Below, piece by piece: positions 35,307 to 44,478 of a DNA stretch of 64,000 nucleotides. Numbering within the stretch: the stretch's first letter is position 1; every line of letters starts with the position of its first letter. Source of the stretch: Bryobacterales bacterium (GTDB lineage: Bacteria; Acidobacteriota; Terriglobia; Bryobacterales; Bryobacteraceae). The translations under genes were made by a program, and so were the position numbers. Below the pieces are notes generated by a model that was not told where the DNA came from, did no database searches, and saw nothing but the letters and a program-made list of their open reading frames with translations. The stretch is taken from the NCBI GenBank assembly GCA_026954325.1, contig JAIXKK010000126.1, forward strand, positions 1 to 64,000, read 5' to 3'.

Positions 35307-36047
35307 ATGGCACGCTCCATCTTTCTCTCCGTAGGCATGGGCGGCAAGAACCTGCCCGACGACACACTGACCGTTCAGCAATTGCTGAACAAAGTTCCGG
35401 GGTTCGAGGGGGGGCCGGTTCCGCTTCTCGCCGAGGACAGTAAATGCGGCCCGCTCACCAAAGGGGCGATTCAGAAGTTCCAGTTGAAGCACTTCGGATG
35501 GAAGGGAGCGGACGGACGTGTGGATCCTGACGGGCCCACGCTCGCCAAGCTCAATGAGTTCGACAAGCAGCCCGAGGTTCCCGTCCCGCCGAAACCACCG
35601 GAGCCGGTGATTCCCGAGGCTACCGATTTCTTCCTCATCCACATGAGTTCGCGGAAGGTTTCGGTGGGGGGCGAAGACGACCTGTTCTTCCTGGTGGCGG
35701 ACATCAAGCACAACCTACTGGCCGTATACTGGCTGGACATAACGGGCCGGGGCAAGCCGACGGTGGGCACGCCGCAGGGAAATAACTGGTCCGGGTCCGG
35801 CGGGCGGTTCCAGACGAAGAAAGCGCGGCGCATCAATGATCTTCAGGTACCGGCGGCGTGGTTCTCGCGCGACGACGAAGGCACGGTTACGAGCAAACTC
35901 GTGCTGTTCTTTCCCGAGGGCGGCGCCACCATCCCGATGAACCACCACCTCATCGGGCCGGGAGGAAGAATCAGCCCATCGAAGAGCGGAGGCGGCAGCG
36001 TCAGCACGGCGGCGGCGGGGGACTTCCGCCTCATCGAGTTACGGTAG
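35307..36047 (+). CDS. Protein with N-terminal peptidoglycan-binding-like domain
   Basis: 246 aa from the ATG at 35307; an in-frame start at 35238 would only add unstructured residues. Residues about 5-95 resemble a peptidoglycan-binding repeat (VQQLLNKVPGFEGG then CGPLTKGAIQKFQ and GRVDPDGPTLAKLNEF), followed by a proline-rich linker and a beta-rich domain of unknown type. No signal peptide. The same N-terminal style (VQ-x-LLN...W-x-G-D-G-x-L-G-AI-x-x-FQ) occurs in the GH19-like protein at 60761. Role in cell-wall binding is plausible only. Confidence 0.6.
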   Translation: MARSIFLSVGMGGKNLPDDTLTVQQLLNKVPGFEGGPVPLLAEDSKCGPLTKGAIQKFQLKHFGWKGADGRVDPDGPTLAKLNEFDKQPEVPVPPKPPEPVIPEATDFFLIHMSSRKVSVGGEDDLFFLVADIKHNLLAVYWLDITGRGKPTVGTPQGNNWSGSGGRFQTKKARRINDLQVPAAWFSRDDEGTVTSKLVLFFPEGGATIPMNHHLIGPGGRISPSKSGGGSVSTAAAGDFRLIELR

Positions 36048-36093
36048 GCTTGGAGGGCCTGCCCACCGGTCTGCGTTATCATGGTCGCTTCGC

Positions 36094-37320
36094 ATGACCA
36101 CTGTCTCTCATCTGGAATGCAGCAAGACCGGCGAGCGCTACGCTGCCGGCAAACTCCACAATCTCTCCTCGACAGGCTTCCCGCTGCTGGCGCGGTATGA
36201 CCTCGAGAAGGCGCGGCAGAGCTGGAACCGGGAATGGATCCCCAGCGGCCCGTCGAGCATGTGGCGGTACGCGCCAGTCCTGCCGGTATCGAAGCCTTCG
36301 TCGATCGTGTCGTTGGGGGAGGGGATGACACCGCTGCTGCGGTTGCGGCGGCTTGGGGAGACGCTCGGGGCGGCGAATCTGTATTTGAAGGATGACGGGG
36401 TCAATCCCACGGGTTCGTTCAAGGCGAGGGGGCTTTCCTGCGCGATTTCGATGGCGAAGGAACTCGGCGTGACAAAAGTGGCGATCCCCTCGGCGGGCAA
36501 CGCGGCGAGCGCGCTGGCGGCTTACGCCGCCGCGGCCGGGATGGAAGCGCACATCTACATGCCTTCGGATGTACCACAGGCGAATTACATTGAATGCAAG
36601 TCGTTTGGGGCGCAGGTCACCCTGGTGGACGGACTCATCAGCGACTGCGCACGAATTGTCGCGGCCAAGGCTCCGGGGGAGGGCTGGTTCGACGTCTCGA
36701 CGCTGAAGGAACCGTACCGCATCGAAGGGAAGAAGACCATGGGGTATGAAATTGCCGAGCAGTTCCGGTGGGAGTTGCCGGAAGCGATCCTTTACCCTAC
36801 CGGAGGGGGCGTCGGCATCATCGGAATGTGGAAGGCGTTCGAGGAGATGGAAGCGCTTGGCTGGATCACTTCGCGCCGCCCGAAGATGATCGCCGTGCAG
36901 GCCGAGGGATGCATGCCGGTGGTGCGGGCGTTTGAAAAAGGCGAGGAACGGGCGGAATTTTTCGAGAATGCCTCGACAATAGCCAGCGGATTGCGCGTCC
37001 CGAAACCGCTTGGGGATTTCCTCATCCTGCGCGCCGTGCGTGAAAGCGGAGGAGTGGCCCTGGCGGTCCCGGACGAGGAATCCATGAGGGCTGGAGTGGA
37101 CTTAGCGGCGCGGGAGGGGGTATTCGCGGCTCCGGAGGGAGCGGCTTGCGTGGCGGCGATGCCGAAACTGCTTGGCTCCGGGGTTCTCAAGAAAGAGGAT
37201 CGTGTCGTGATCTACAACACGGGAGCGGGCTTGAAGTATCTGGAAGCGTACTCGACGAGATTCCCACGAAACGCGGGTGGGGAGAGCGACAAGCTTGGCG
37301 GATTGATTACGCCGCGTTAA
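36094..37320 (+). CDS. thrC: Threonine synthase
   Basis: 408 aa. PLP-dependent fold-type II enzyme that converts O-phosphohomoserine to threonine. It starts with a zinc-ribbon-like segment (HLECSKTGERY, one visible Cys only), then SLGEGMTPLLR, and the PLP lysine Lys110 in NPTGSFKARG. SAGNAASALAAYAAAAGM and PTGGGVGIIGMWKAF form the phosphate-binding loop region. Length and motif order are those of the class related to plant-type threonine synthases. It is not clustered with other threonine genes here. Confidence 0.93.
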   Translation: MTTVSHLECSKTGERYAAGKLHNLSSTGFPLLARYDLEKARQSWNREWIPSGPSSMWRYAPVLPVSKPSSIVSLGEGMTPLLRLRRLGETLGAANLYLKDDGVNPTGSFKARGLSCAISMAKELGVTKVAIPSAGNAASALAAYAAAAGMEAHIYMPSDVPQANYIECKSFGAQVTLVDGLISDCARIVAAKAPGEGWFDVSTLKEPYRIEGKKTMGYEIAEQFRWELPEAILYPTGGGVGIIGMWKAFEEMEALGWITSRRPKMIAVQAEGCMPVVRAFEKGEERAEFFENASTIASGLRVPKPLGDFLILRAVRESGGVALAVPDEESMRAGVDLAAREGVFAAPEGAACVAAMPKLLGSGVLKKEDRVVIYNTGAGLKYLEAYSTRFPRNAGGESDKLGGLITPR

Positions 37321-37325
37321 ACACG

Positions 37326-37395
37326 AACGAGGCGGACTTCTGATTTCGCGGCCAAGCCCCTCGGCCCGGCAACCAGAAAATCCGCCCCGCTCGTT
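37326..37395. terminator. Long imperfect hairpin between convergent thrC and RRM genes
   Basis: AACGAG (37326) pairs with CTCGTT (37390-37395), GCGGA with TCCGC, and TCTG with CAGA, around a GC-rich loop. Its position between convergent genes makes it a bidirectional terminator candidate. Confidence 0.5.
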
Positions 37396-37426
37396 AATTC
37401 GCTGCTACCGGCGCAAACAGCCGGAT

Positions 37427-37771
37427 CTAGTAGCCGCGGCGGTCCCGGAAGCCGCCGCCGCCACCACCCCGGCCACCCCGGTTGCCATACCCGCCGGAGC
37501 TCCGTCCGCCGCCGCCGCCGCCCTCACCCTTGGGCCTGGCCTCGTTGACATTCAGCGCCCGTCCGCCCACCTGCGACCCGTTCAGGGAGGAGATGGCGCG
37601 ATCGGCTTCCTGGTCATCGGGCATTTCCACAAATGCGAATCCTCGAGAACGCCCCGTCTCGCGGTCGGTTATCACGCTGACACGATCCACAACGCCATAG
37701 GGCTCAAACATGGAACGCACATCCTGTTCATTGGCGTTGAAACTCAAATTGCCTACAAAGATATTCTTCAC
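37427..37771 (-). CDS. Glycine-rich RNA-binding protein (RRM)
   Basis: 114 aa from a GTG at 37771, chosen because a GGAG lies 9 nt upstream and the protein then begins MKNIFVGNL; two further in-frame start codons lie 6 and 15 bases upstream. One RRM spans residues 2-80 with RNP2 (IFVGNL) and RNP1 (RGFAFVEM). The C terminus is a GR/GY-rich tail (about 85-114). This is the small bacterial RRM type, often cold-induced, which acts as an RNA chaperone. A structured leader upstream may carry post-transcriptional control. Confidence 0.9.
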   Translation of the reverse strand: MKNIFVGNLSFNANEQDVRSMFEPYGVVDRVSVITDRETGRSRGFAFVEMPDDQEADRAISSLNGSQVGGRALNVNEARPKGEGGGGGGRSSGGYGNRGGRGGGGGGFRDRRGY

Positions 37772-38361
37772 GGTCACGAACTCCAATCCCAGCTACTCAA
37801 CGGTAATCCCTCGCACACCATACACGGACGAAGTTCCGACCTTGAGTTACTGGCGAACTACGGCAGACAACTGCCGCGTACAGCTTACGCTGCAAACCTA
37901 CAATAACAGAGTTTTGTCTTTATGGGAATCCCGTATTTTTCCTTGTCCTGGAAGATACTTTTTATGCGATCTTTCTTCGCCTCTTTCGTGGCCGTGGACA
38001 TGTTTACGGCCATCCCGGGAGCCGAAGAGCGCGCCGCCGCGTCTCGGACTTTGGCATCCGAATCCCGCCGGCGATGGCGGCCAACCGGGCCAAGTGGTTC
38101 AATGACGGGCCTCATGTTCCGGGCGTATTTCGTTTGCGTCCGGGGCAATGTCTCCGGACGCGCTCCGGCTTCGGAGCCAATAGCGCGGCAACACGCGATC
38201 ACCAGCCCCGAAAAGCCCCACTCGATGTCGGCGGCCGGACCTTATCATTAGATGAATCCGTTCAGGAATTGTTTCCGGAACGGCAGAAGAGAGAGCGCGA
38301 AGAAGACAAATTGTAACAGGGGGCTCCGTTCGATTTCGATACCGATAGAGACTGGCGTCCG
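37772..38361. other. Long intergenic region upstream of the RRM gene
   Basis: About 590 bases with no supported gene. On the minus strand it contains the candidate RRM promoter (TTCCCA, 17 bp, TATTGT at 37900-37905) and a hairpin (37861-37876). A 42-codon minus-strand ORF ending at 37885, rich in lysine (TATKEAKKDRIKSIFQDKEK), is of uncertain reality. The right part (38000-38340) has overlapping frames on both strands without recognisable content. Confidence 0.45.
37861..37876 (-). promoter_or_regulatory. Leader hairpin of the RRM gene
   Basis: CGGCAG and CTGCCG form a perfect 6-bp stem with a 4-nt loop, about 90 nt upstream of the RRM start and just after the predicted transcription start near 37893. 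Leaders of cold-inducible RRM genes are commonly structured. Confidence 0.35.
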
Positions 38362-40626
38362 CTATTGCAAGTAAGAGAAAACGGCGCGAAAGGTTCTGCC
38401 CCGCGCCCCCTTCACATCCACAGCCAGCTTAATGGTGGGCGAAAGCTGTTCGACGGTGATTCCGTCATCGAGCGAGACAATGTCAGACGCAGGCATGGCG
38501 AGTTCGATGTGAATCTGTCCGTCATTGGCCTGGGTGGGATCGGAGACGCCGACGGCCAGGGTCTGGCCGGATGCATGGGTCACCAGCGAAGCGATGGAAT
38601 CGCTGGTGATGCCCGCCACGGTCTTGTTGGAATTGCTCCAGAAATTGACGGCGGCCACCTGAAGACCGCCGTGCCAAATGGCCTGCGCGGCGGTTGAATT
38701 CTCGAGGATGCTGACGGCGGGCGCGGCTGCATAGTCCGCGGCGCCGCGGGCGGTGATACCGGGCAGCAGGACGTAGGCGTAGACGCCCGCCGCCGGGGCC
38801 TTGCCGTGATCAAACCAAATGGTCCGGTATGCGGCGGACAGCAGCGCGGCGCCGCCACCCGCATTGATATCGCGCCAGGCTCCGGCGCGCATTCCGGACG
38901 TGGTTTGCCACCCCGCGCCGGCGGGGAAGTAGTAACCGATCGAGGCTCCGTCAATGCCGGCGTCGAGGTGGGCCCAACTGCCGTCCGTCCCGGTTGTAAA
39001 GGTGGTGGGGCTGGTGAGGCGGCGGTTTTCGACGATGGTCTCAACGGCTTGCGAGGGGTTCGCCGAACGGATGCCCGCTCCGAGCGCGACCACTTCATCA
39101 TCCAGCAGGAACCAACTCTTGTTCGCGCTGAGTGGCCTGCCGTCGGGTTCGAGGTCCAGCATGGCGGCGGTGTAGCCGTCCACCGTGGCTCCACCGGCGA
39201 TGTTACTTGCTCCGAGTTGGCTCTGGCGCGGGGTGGAGCCGGCGATGACGGTGGTTCCCGGCATGCGCTGAGCGTCGATAGTGGGCCAGTAAGCGCCGGA
39301 GAACTGCGTCAGGTCCGCGTTGTAAAGATACGTCATGCCGTCGCCCGTGTGCCAGCCCTTGAGATTCTCGTTGTTGATGCTCTCGTAGTTATAAATGCGG
39401 CTTGAGTGCATGGCGATGCCCATGGCCCAGTCCCGCCGCAGGTGGACGATGCGGTCCATGGAGGCGTAGACGATGCCGGCGTTGGGCGGGACGGCGGCGG
39501 GGACGGCGTCGTCGTTGAGCAGGTTCCATGCCTCGCCGATGAGATCAATGGGCAGTCCGCTCGAGTAATCACGCGAGGTGTCGGCGGCAAGCCATGCCTT
39601 GATCTGTCCGCGCAGAGTGGCGGCATCGGCGCCGCCGAGGAAATGGGTGGCGCGGAGCAGGGCGGCGATGGTGGAGTGTCCGGCGGCGTGGTCGCTGGAA
39701 CCGTCGCGCGAGATGGCGCGCCCGCGGACCATGTCCATCATGGCGCCGCGGAATATCAGCGGCGCGAAGGCGCCGGAAATCCACTGGCTGACGATCGCAA
39801 CCGGCGGACCGGAGGTTTCCCACGGCGATCCGGCCGTGAGATAGAGCAGATCGGCGATGTCGGCGATCAGAACCAGGCCGTAACTGCCGGTGTAGGGATG
39901 CCGGCGATGCTGGATGAACGAACCATCGAGGTAGAACCCATCGCCGGCGGTGACGTAGTCGAACACCGGGCTCAGTTCGCGCACCGCCAGTTCGATTTTG
40001 GCGGGATCCTTGAGCAAAACGCCGCGCAAGAGGGCCGCCTTGCACTTGTCCGTCCGGTTGGCGCCGGTCGAAATGGTCTTGCCTATCATGTATCGCGGAT
40101 CGGAGTCGAAGCGTTCGATGGCGGCCATGTAACGGTCGAGTTCGCCGGAGGAAAGGTTGTCGTAGAGGAGCACGCCGATATCCGCGAGGTTGAGGGGCGT
40201 TCCGATCTCCCAGTCCCACCAGTTATCGTATTCCGCCGGGACATCCTGGTTGTAACGATTCGCATCCATCCACGCCAAGCCGGAACGGATATCCGCCAGA
40301 AGCCCGGGGTCGCCATAGAGCGCCTGGCCGGGAGTGGCCCACGCGAGAGCCATCGCGCGAAGCCGGCTGTAAGAAGCGGAGATGCCGGAGGAGATGTTGG
40401 CGCGAGAGAGATCGGTCCAGAGGGACTGGCGGGCGGAATCCTTCAGCATCGAGGTCCAGTTGCGGCGGGCGGTGGATTCGATGGCGGAGAGACGGGCGCC
40501 GACGGCCGGAAGCGTGGTATCGACGAAAGCGCCTCCGCTTAACATCCGCCGCCAGCGGAGACGGAGGTCGTCGAAGCTATCGGCCCTGAGGCAAAGCGGG
40601 AGGAGGCAGAGAACAGCGAGGCGCAT
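38362..40626 (-). CDS. Polysaccharide lyase family 8 (hyaluronate/chondroitin/xanthan lyase type)
   Basis: 754 aa from the ATG at 40626, which begins a signal peptide (MRLAVLCLLPLCLRA); an upstream in-frame ATG at 40680 is less likely. The N-terminal alpha/alpha toroid carries NWWDWEIGTP (135-144) and the catalytic set Asn190 (TGANRTDKC), His240 (SFIQHRRHPY), Tyr249 and Arg303 (MVRGRAISR). The spacing of Asn, His, Tyr and Arg (50, 9 and 54 residues) agrees with that of known PL8 hyaluronate lyases as I recall it. C-terminal beta-sandwich domains follow. It cleaves uronic-acid-containing polymers by beta-elimination; the exact polymer is unknown. Confidence 0.9.
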   Translation of the reverse strand: MRLAVLCLLPLCLRADSFDDLRLRWRRMLSGGAFVDTTLPAVGARLSAIESTARRNWTSMLKDSARQSLWTDLSRANISSGISASYSRLRAMALAWATPGQALYGDPGLLADIRSGLAWMDANRYNQDVPAEYDNWWDWEIGTPLNLADIGVLLYDNLSSGELDRYMAAIERFDSDPRYMIGKTISTGANRTDKCKAALLRGVLLKDPAKIELAVRELSPVFDYVTAGDGFYLDGSFIQHRRHPYTGSYGLVLIADIADLLYLTAGSPWETSGPPVAIVSQWISGAFAPLIFRGAMMDMVRGRAISRDGSSDHAAGHSTIAALLRATHFLGGADAATLRGQIKAWLAADTSRDYSSGLPIDLIGEAWNLLNDDAVPAAVPPNAGIVYASMDRIVHLRRDWAMGIAMHSSRIYNYESINNENLKGWHTGDGMTYLYNADLTQFSGAYWPTIDAQRMPGTTVIAGSTPRQSQLGASNIAGGATVDGYTAAMLDLEPDGRPLSANKSWFLLDDEVVALGAGIRSANPSQAVETIVENRRLTSPTTFTTGTDGSWAHLDAGIDGASIGYYFPAGAGWQTTSGMRAGAWRDINAGGGAALLSAAYRTIWFDHGKAPAAGVYAYVLLPGITARGAADYAAAPAVSILENSTAAQAIWHGGLQVAAVNFWSNSNKTVAGITSDSIASLVTHASGQTLAVGVSDPTQANDGQIHIELAMPASDIVSLDDGITVEQLSPTIKLAVDVKGARGRTFRAVFSYLQ

Positions 40627-40699
40627 GAACTTGTACCTTCGACACCTCAATCGTTTTCCGTAGCGTAGCACTGGATTCATGAAGGTAACAACGGGCTAC

Positions 40700-41731
40700 T
40701 TACTTGTGGCGGATGCCTTCCGGCGCCCTCTCGCGGTCCATCGCTTCGAGTTGGAAGGTCCACTTCAGGGGCACGGTTTCGGGAGGGTAGCAGAGTGACT
40801 CGCTGCATGCCTGATAGCGGAAAGCCGCCTCGAGGGTGACCTTGTTTTGGGCGTTGGCGAGGGGCCGGAGAGCGGCGTCTTGCCCGACGGTCAAATCTCG
40901 AATAATGTGCAGATTACCTTCGAACACCGGAACTTTTTCTTCAATCGCCTTCAAGTACAGAATGCGCGGAGTGGGAAAGCTTGCGGGGTGAGGCTTGAAG
41001 CCGTGGGATTCGGGGAACGTCCAGTCCACGCCGTGGTAACCCTGGACTCCCGGCGCATATAGATGATAGCCAGGTGGGATGCCGACATCCACGGCGAGCA
41101 GGATTCGCTGTCCTCCACGAATCACGGCGGTGCTGGCGGTGGTGGTGATCCTGACGTGCCTGGCTCCGGTTTCCGCACGCGCGGCGGTTGGCGGCAGTCC
41201 GTAGGCGCGGTCGAGAATCGCGGCCAGTGTCGGGCGTTCGCGGTAATCCTCCTCGAAGTACCTGGTCCGCACTATTCCGGCGGCATCGGCCACCAGGGTC
41301 AGGGGGTAGGGGACGCCATAGGCGAAGGATTCCCGCTCGAGGGAGGTGTTCAGAATACCGAATGCCCGGATGATCTTCGAGCCTTCGTCCGACAGCAGCG
41401 GGTAGGTGATGTTTCGCCGCGCGGCGAAGTTTTTCAGAATCGCCACGCTGTCGTAGCTCACCGCGGCGAGACCGATTCCCTGCCGGCGCAATTGCTCAAA
41501 GCCGCGCTCCAACTCCACGAGTTGGGCTTTGCAGTACGGTCACCAGTCCGCCGAGCGAAAAAACACCAGCATGAGTCCCTTGGGACCTCGCAGTGTCTCC
41601 AAAGTCTGTGCCTCGCCGTTTTGATTGGGAAGCGAGAAAGCGGGCATGGGTTCGCCCACCTTCACACCGGGGTCCGTCGGCACATTCTGCGCGCAGAGGA
41701 CGGCGGCCGATAGAAGGAGCAGAAGACGCAC
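40700..41731 (-). CDS. Selenoprotein: UxxC redoxin domain fused to DsbD-N-like domain
   Basis: 343 aa if the in-frame TGA at 41540-41542 encodes selenocysteine (residue 64). The GTG at 41731 opens a signal peptide (MRLLLLLSAAVLCAQ). An AhpC/TSA-like redoxin domain follows (GEPMPAFSLPNQNGE, LMLVFFRSADW-U-PYCKAQL), so Sec64 and Cys67 form a UxxC active site where relatives have CxxC. The domain continues intact after the TGA (GLAAVSYDS, PYPLTLVADAAG). From about 190 a DsbD-N-like domain ends with YQACSESLCYPPE. The frame is open on both sides, and a SECIS-like hairpin lies just downstream. Alternative: a nonsense mutation or miscalled TGC. Probably an extracytoplasmic thiol reductase. Confidence 0.82.
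41509..41525 (-). promoter_or_regulatory. Bacterial SECIS-like hairpin downstream of the in-frame UGA
   Basis: In the mRNA, CCAACUC (18-24 nt counted from the U of UGA) pairs perfectly with GAGUUGG (28-34) around loop GUG. Seven base pairs, a 3-nt loop whose first base is G, and a loop 22 nt after the UGA all fit accepted features of bacterial SECIS elements recognised by SelB. Confidence 0.75.
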
Positions 41732-41759
41732 TACGTATAGTATGACGCGCGAGTGGCTG

Positions 41760-43295
41760 TTATTGCCGCGAACCGGAAAGAATCCGTAGGGCTTCTTCTC
41801 CCCGCATAAAGAACTGCCGTTTCTCTGATTCCGAGGGGAAGACGAGGGGGGCGGAGCGGTAATAGTCGAGTTCCTCTTTCCAACGCCGCCCCAGTTCGCG
41901 CCTTGCCTCGGGGTCCGGCGGAGTTCTGTCCCAGCGCGGATAGATGGGGTTAGTATGGGCCTGAAGAGTTCCGGAAACGGCCAGGGCCGCCAGCCAGACG
42001 GGGCCGTTCGCGGGAACTTCCGCTTCGAGGGTGTTCCCAGCCCCGGAGGCGATGACTTTGCCATTGGCGACGATCTCCAACCGGTCCACGGGCAGGTAGA
42101 AGGAAGCATGCGCGCTCACCCGCTTGCCGCCCGCCGCCTGCTCCAGTTCGACAAGAGGGCCGTTGGTTACCATTCCCTCGCCTCGCCGCACGCCTTGCGA
42201 CCAGGCTTCGTAGGCGGAGGCGCCTGCTTTCGCCCTCACCATCATCCGTTCCGGACCGAGCAGCGGCAACCAGCGGGACCACTCCTTTTCCCTGGTCCAA
42301 TTGTTAAGCGCCACGGGAAAGTCGCTTCCGGCGACGCCCGTCACCTGGAAACCCGCATTGAGCAGTTGATACCATTGCCCGGTCTTGAGGCGGCCGAACT
42401 GAAAAACTTCCACGAAATCGATGCTTTTCAGGGCGAGATCCATGAGCAGGGTGGAATGCTTCTGAGAGCCGTCAAAGTGCGCATAGCCGACGGTAGCCCC
42501 CACCTTCCGGCCGAGGCCGAATAATACATAAGGATAGGGAAATGTTTCGGGCGAGTTCGCGTACGCCGATCCCACGCCGAGGGGCCGGATCATCTCACGG
42601 CCTCCGAGCAGATTGACGTGCCCGAAGAACTCCGACCGCGATTCGTGGCCGGAGCGGATGGACCGGCCTGGCAGTTTCGCCTCCGCCTTCGGTCCAAAGC
42701 CGTATTGCCAGGCGGCGTCCATCTGGCGCTGCAACTGAAGCAAATTGGCGACGGAGAGATCCTCGGCTTCCATCCATTCCAGGAAGACCTTGTCATCGAG
42801 GACGTCGCGCACGAGGTGGATGTGGTCGTCGCTCGAGAGCCACTCGCGCGAGGCTCCATGCGTCCAATCGTCCATTCTTAGCGTGATGCGGCTTGTTTCT
42901 CCGGGGTGGAGAGTAAACTCCCGCACGGCGGGCTTGTAGAACAAGCCGCGATAAGCCTCGACCCGGTAGTTTCCCGGGGGCAGGTCAAACCCGGCGCGCC
43001 CCTTGAGCAGGAAGAAATGCGAGATGTCGTTGCAGGTTACTTCCAGTGTCGCCGGGTCAGGAACGCGCCGCCAAAGCCGCTCCCTGTAGAAGAGATCCAC
43101 GCGGAGGGGAAGCATCGCGTCGACGGGGCTCAAACGAAACGGGCGCCCGTCTTTGAAGAGATACACGCGGGCCGGCATGAGGGGTTCGGTGGCGAGTTCC
43201 AATCGAGCCGAGAGGTTGCGCAGTTGCGCAAAGGCGAGGGCCGCCAGGAAAGTCAGAGCAAGGGCCGCGCGTCGCACGCGAGGATAGAGTATCAC
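41760..43295 (-). CDS. CehA/McbA-type metallohydrolase-like secreted protein
   Basis: 511 aa with an N-terminal signal (about 1-23). Beta-rich N-terminal region to about 150, including DLPPGNYRVEAYRGLFY, a carboxypeptidase-regulatory-like segment. A PHP/CehA-like part follows, with SSDDHIHLVRD near 153 (D-x-H) and GYAHFDGS near 268, later TGVAGSDFPV. These match the layout of CehA/McbA family metallohydrolases, whose best studied member hydrolyses carbaryl; substrates of most are unknown. GTG start, 7 bases after the TPR gene stop. The selenoprotein gene follows 28 bases downstream on the same strand, implying one operon. Confidence 0.72.
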   Translation of the reverse strand: MILYPRVRRAALALTFLAALAFAQLRNLSARLELATEPLMPARVYLFKDGRPFRLSPVDAMLPLRVDLFYRERLWRRVPDPATLEVTCNDISHFFLLKGRAGFDLPPGNYRVEAYRGLFYKPAVREFTLHPGETSRITLRMDDWTHGASREWLSSDDHIHLVRDVLDDKVFLEWMEAEDLSVANLLQLQRQMDAAWQYGFGPKAEAKLPGRSIRSGHESRSEFFGHVNLLGGREMIRPLGVGSAYANSPETFPYPYVLFGLGRKVGATVGYAHFDGSQKHSTLLMDLALKSIDFVEVFQFGRLKTGQWYQLLNAGFQVTGVAGSDFPVALNNWTREKEWSRWLPLLGPERMMVRAKAGASAYEAWSQGVRRGEGMVTNGPLVELEQAAGGKRVSAHASFYLPVDRLEIVANGKVIASGAGNTLEAEVPANGPVWLAALAVSGTLQAHTNPIYPRWDRTPPDPEARRELGRRWKEELDYYRSAPLVFPSESEKRQFFMRGEEALRILSGSRQ

Positions 43296-43302
43296 AACGC
43301 GC

Positions 43303-44472
43303 TCACTCTTTCCCGCGCTTGTAGGGTGAGGAGAGATACTTCCTGGCCTGCCCGGCGGCGTCGGAATCGGGCGCCAGATCCATGCAACCGCGGTAGGCCT
43401 TCAACGCCTCGGCCCGTTCTCCCTTCATGTCGTAGCACTGCCCGAGGCGGAGGTACGCGGTGGTGGAGGCGTTCAGATCGAGGTCGTTCACGTTCCTGAC
43501 GGCCTTCTCCAATTCCGAGATGGCGTAGTCGTAATCGCGATACCAGAACAGGAGATTTCCGCGCGAGACATTGATCTTCTCCTCGGGCATGGCGGCGAAT
43601 CCCGGCGTATTGGCGCGCTTGCGCTTCTCGAGCTCGGCCAGCGTTTCGAGCGCCTTCTGTTTGTCTCCCTCATCGGCGTACATCTGCACCATTTCGAGCA
43701 GGAACAAATAATTCCGAGGATAGGTATGGAGCAACTCCTTCAGCAAAGGGATGGCATCCGCGGGACGCCGTTCCCGCCGGTAGATAGCCGCGAGGATAAC
43801 CTTCGCGTCATTGCGGTCCTGCTCGCCTTTCTCCGCCACCAGTTGCAATGTCTTGATCCCCTCTTCCTTGTCGCCGCGAAATCCGATGAGGAAGCCGAGG
43901 ATCTTGTAGTGCCAGGGGAGGCTGCCCACCACATAGTCGTGAACGCCCTGCACGAGGCGCGCATCGTAATAATCCGGTTTGAGCTTCGTGACCTGATTCT
44001 GCAGTTTGCGGGATGTCGTGATGTCGCGCAGAGCGTCCATCCAGGCTTTGCGCACCAGGAAGTTGTAGTTGGCGCGCAGTCCGTAAGCAATCCCCTGCGC
44101 GTACAAGGCCTTGATGTTATCGGGCGATTTGTCCAGTGTAGCCTGGGTCAATTGGAGAGCCGTGGCGATGGAATCTTCGAGCAGTTTCCTGTCCACCGGA
44201 CTCGGCTTGAGTTTCTCGCGCTTGAGAAACGGATTATTGCCGGTCACCAGTTCGCTTTCGAGCGATCCCGAACGCAGCATCTCGCGGTAAAGAATTCCTT
44301 GTGACAAGGCATTGTAAGCATAGGGGTCGTTCGGATTCTTTGCAACCGCGGACTGGAACGCGGCAATGGCCTGATCGAATTCAAGGTTGTAGAAATGATC
44401 CCACCCCTTCGCCATGGAATCATCGGCGGCCCACAGACTTGCGGCGCCCAGCAAACAGAGGAGAACAATCAC
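43303..44472 (-). CDS. Secreted TPR-repeat protein
   Basis: 389 aa, GTG start with TACAAT 8 nt upstream, suggesting a leaderless message. A signal peptide (LCLLGAASLWAAD) is followed by TPR-type helices (FDQAIAAFQSAVAKNPND and similar) through to about 370, so the mature protein is a periplasmic repeat scaffold. It leads an apparent operon with the CehA-like protein and the selenoprotein. The promoter lies at the very end of queG. Confidence 0.78.
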   Translation of the reverse strand: MIVLLCLLGAASLWAADDSMAKGWDHFYNLEFDQAIAAFQSAVAKNPNDPYAYNALSQGILYREMLRSGSLESELVTGNNPFLKREKLKPSPVDRKLLEDSIATALQLTQATLDKSPDNIKALYAQGIAYGLRANYNFLVRKAWMDALRDITTSRKLQNQVTKLKPDYYDARLVQGVHDYVVGSLPWHYKILGFLIGFRGDKEEGIKTLQLVAEKGEQDRNDAKVILAAIYRRERRPADAIPLLKELLHTYPRNYLFLLEMVQMYADEGDKQKALETLAELEKRKRANTPGFAAMPEEKINVSRGNLLFWYRDYDYAISELEKAVRNVNDLDLNASTTAYLRLGQCYDMKGERAEALKAYRGCMDLAPDSDAAGQARKYLSSPYKRGKE

Positions 44473-44478
44473 TACCCG

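Noticed and set aside
37922..38316. Plus-strand ORFs in the region upstream of the RRM gene
   Set aside because: Overlapping frames on both strands, basic low-complexity translations, no ribosome-binding sites and no domains.
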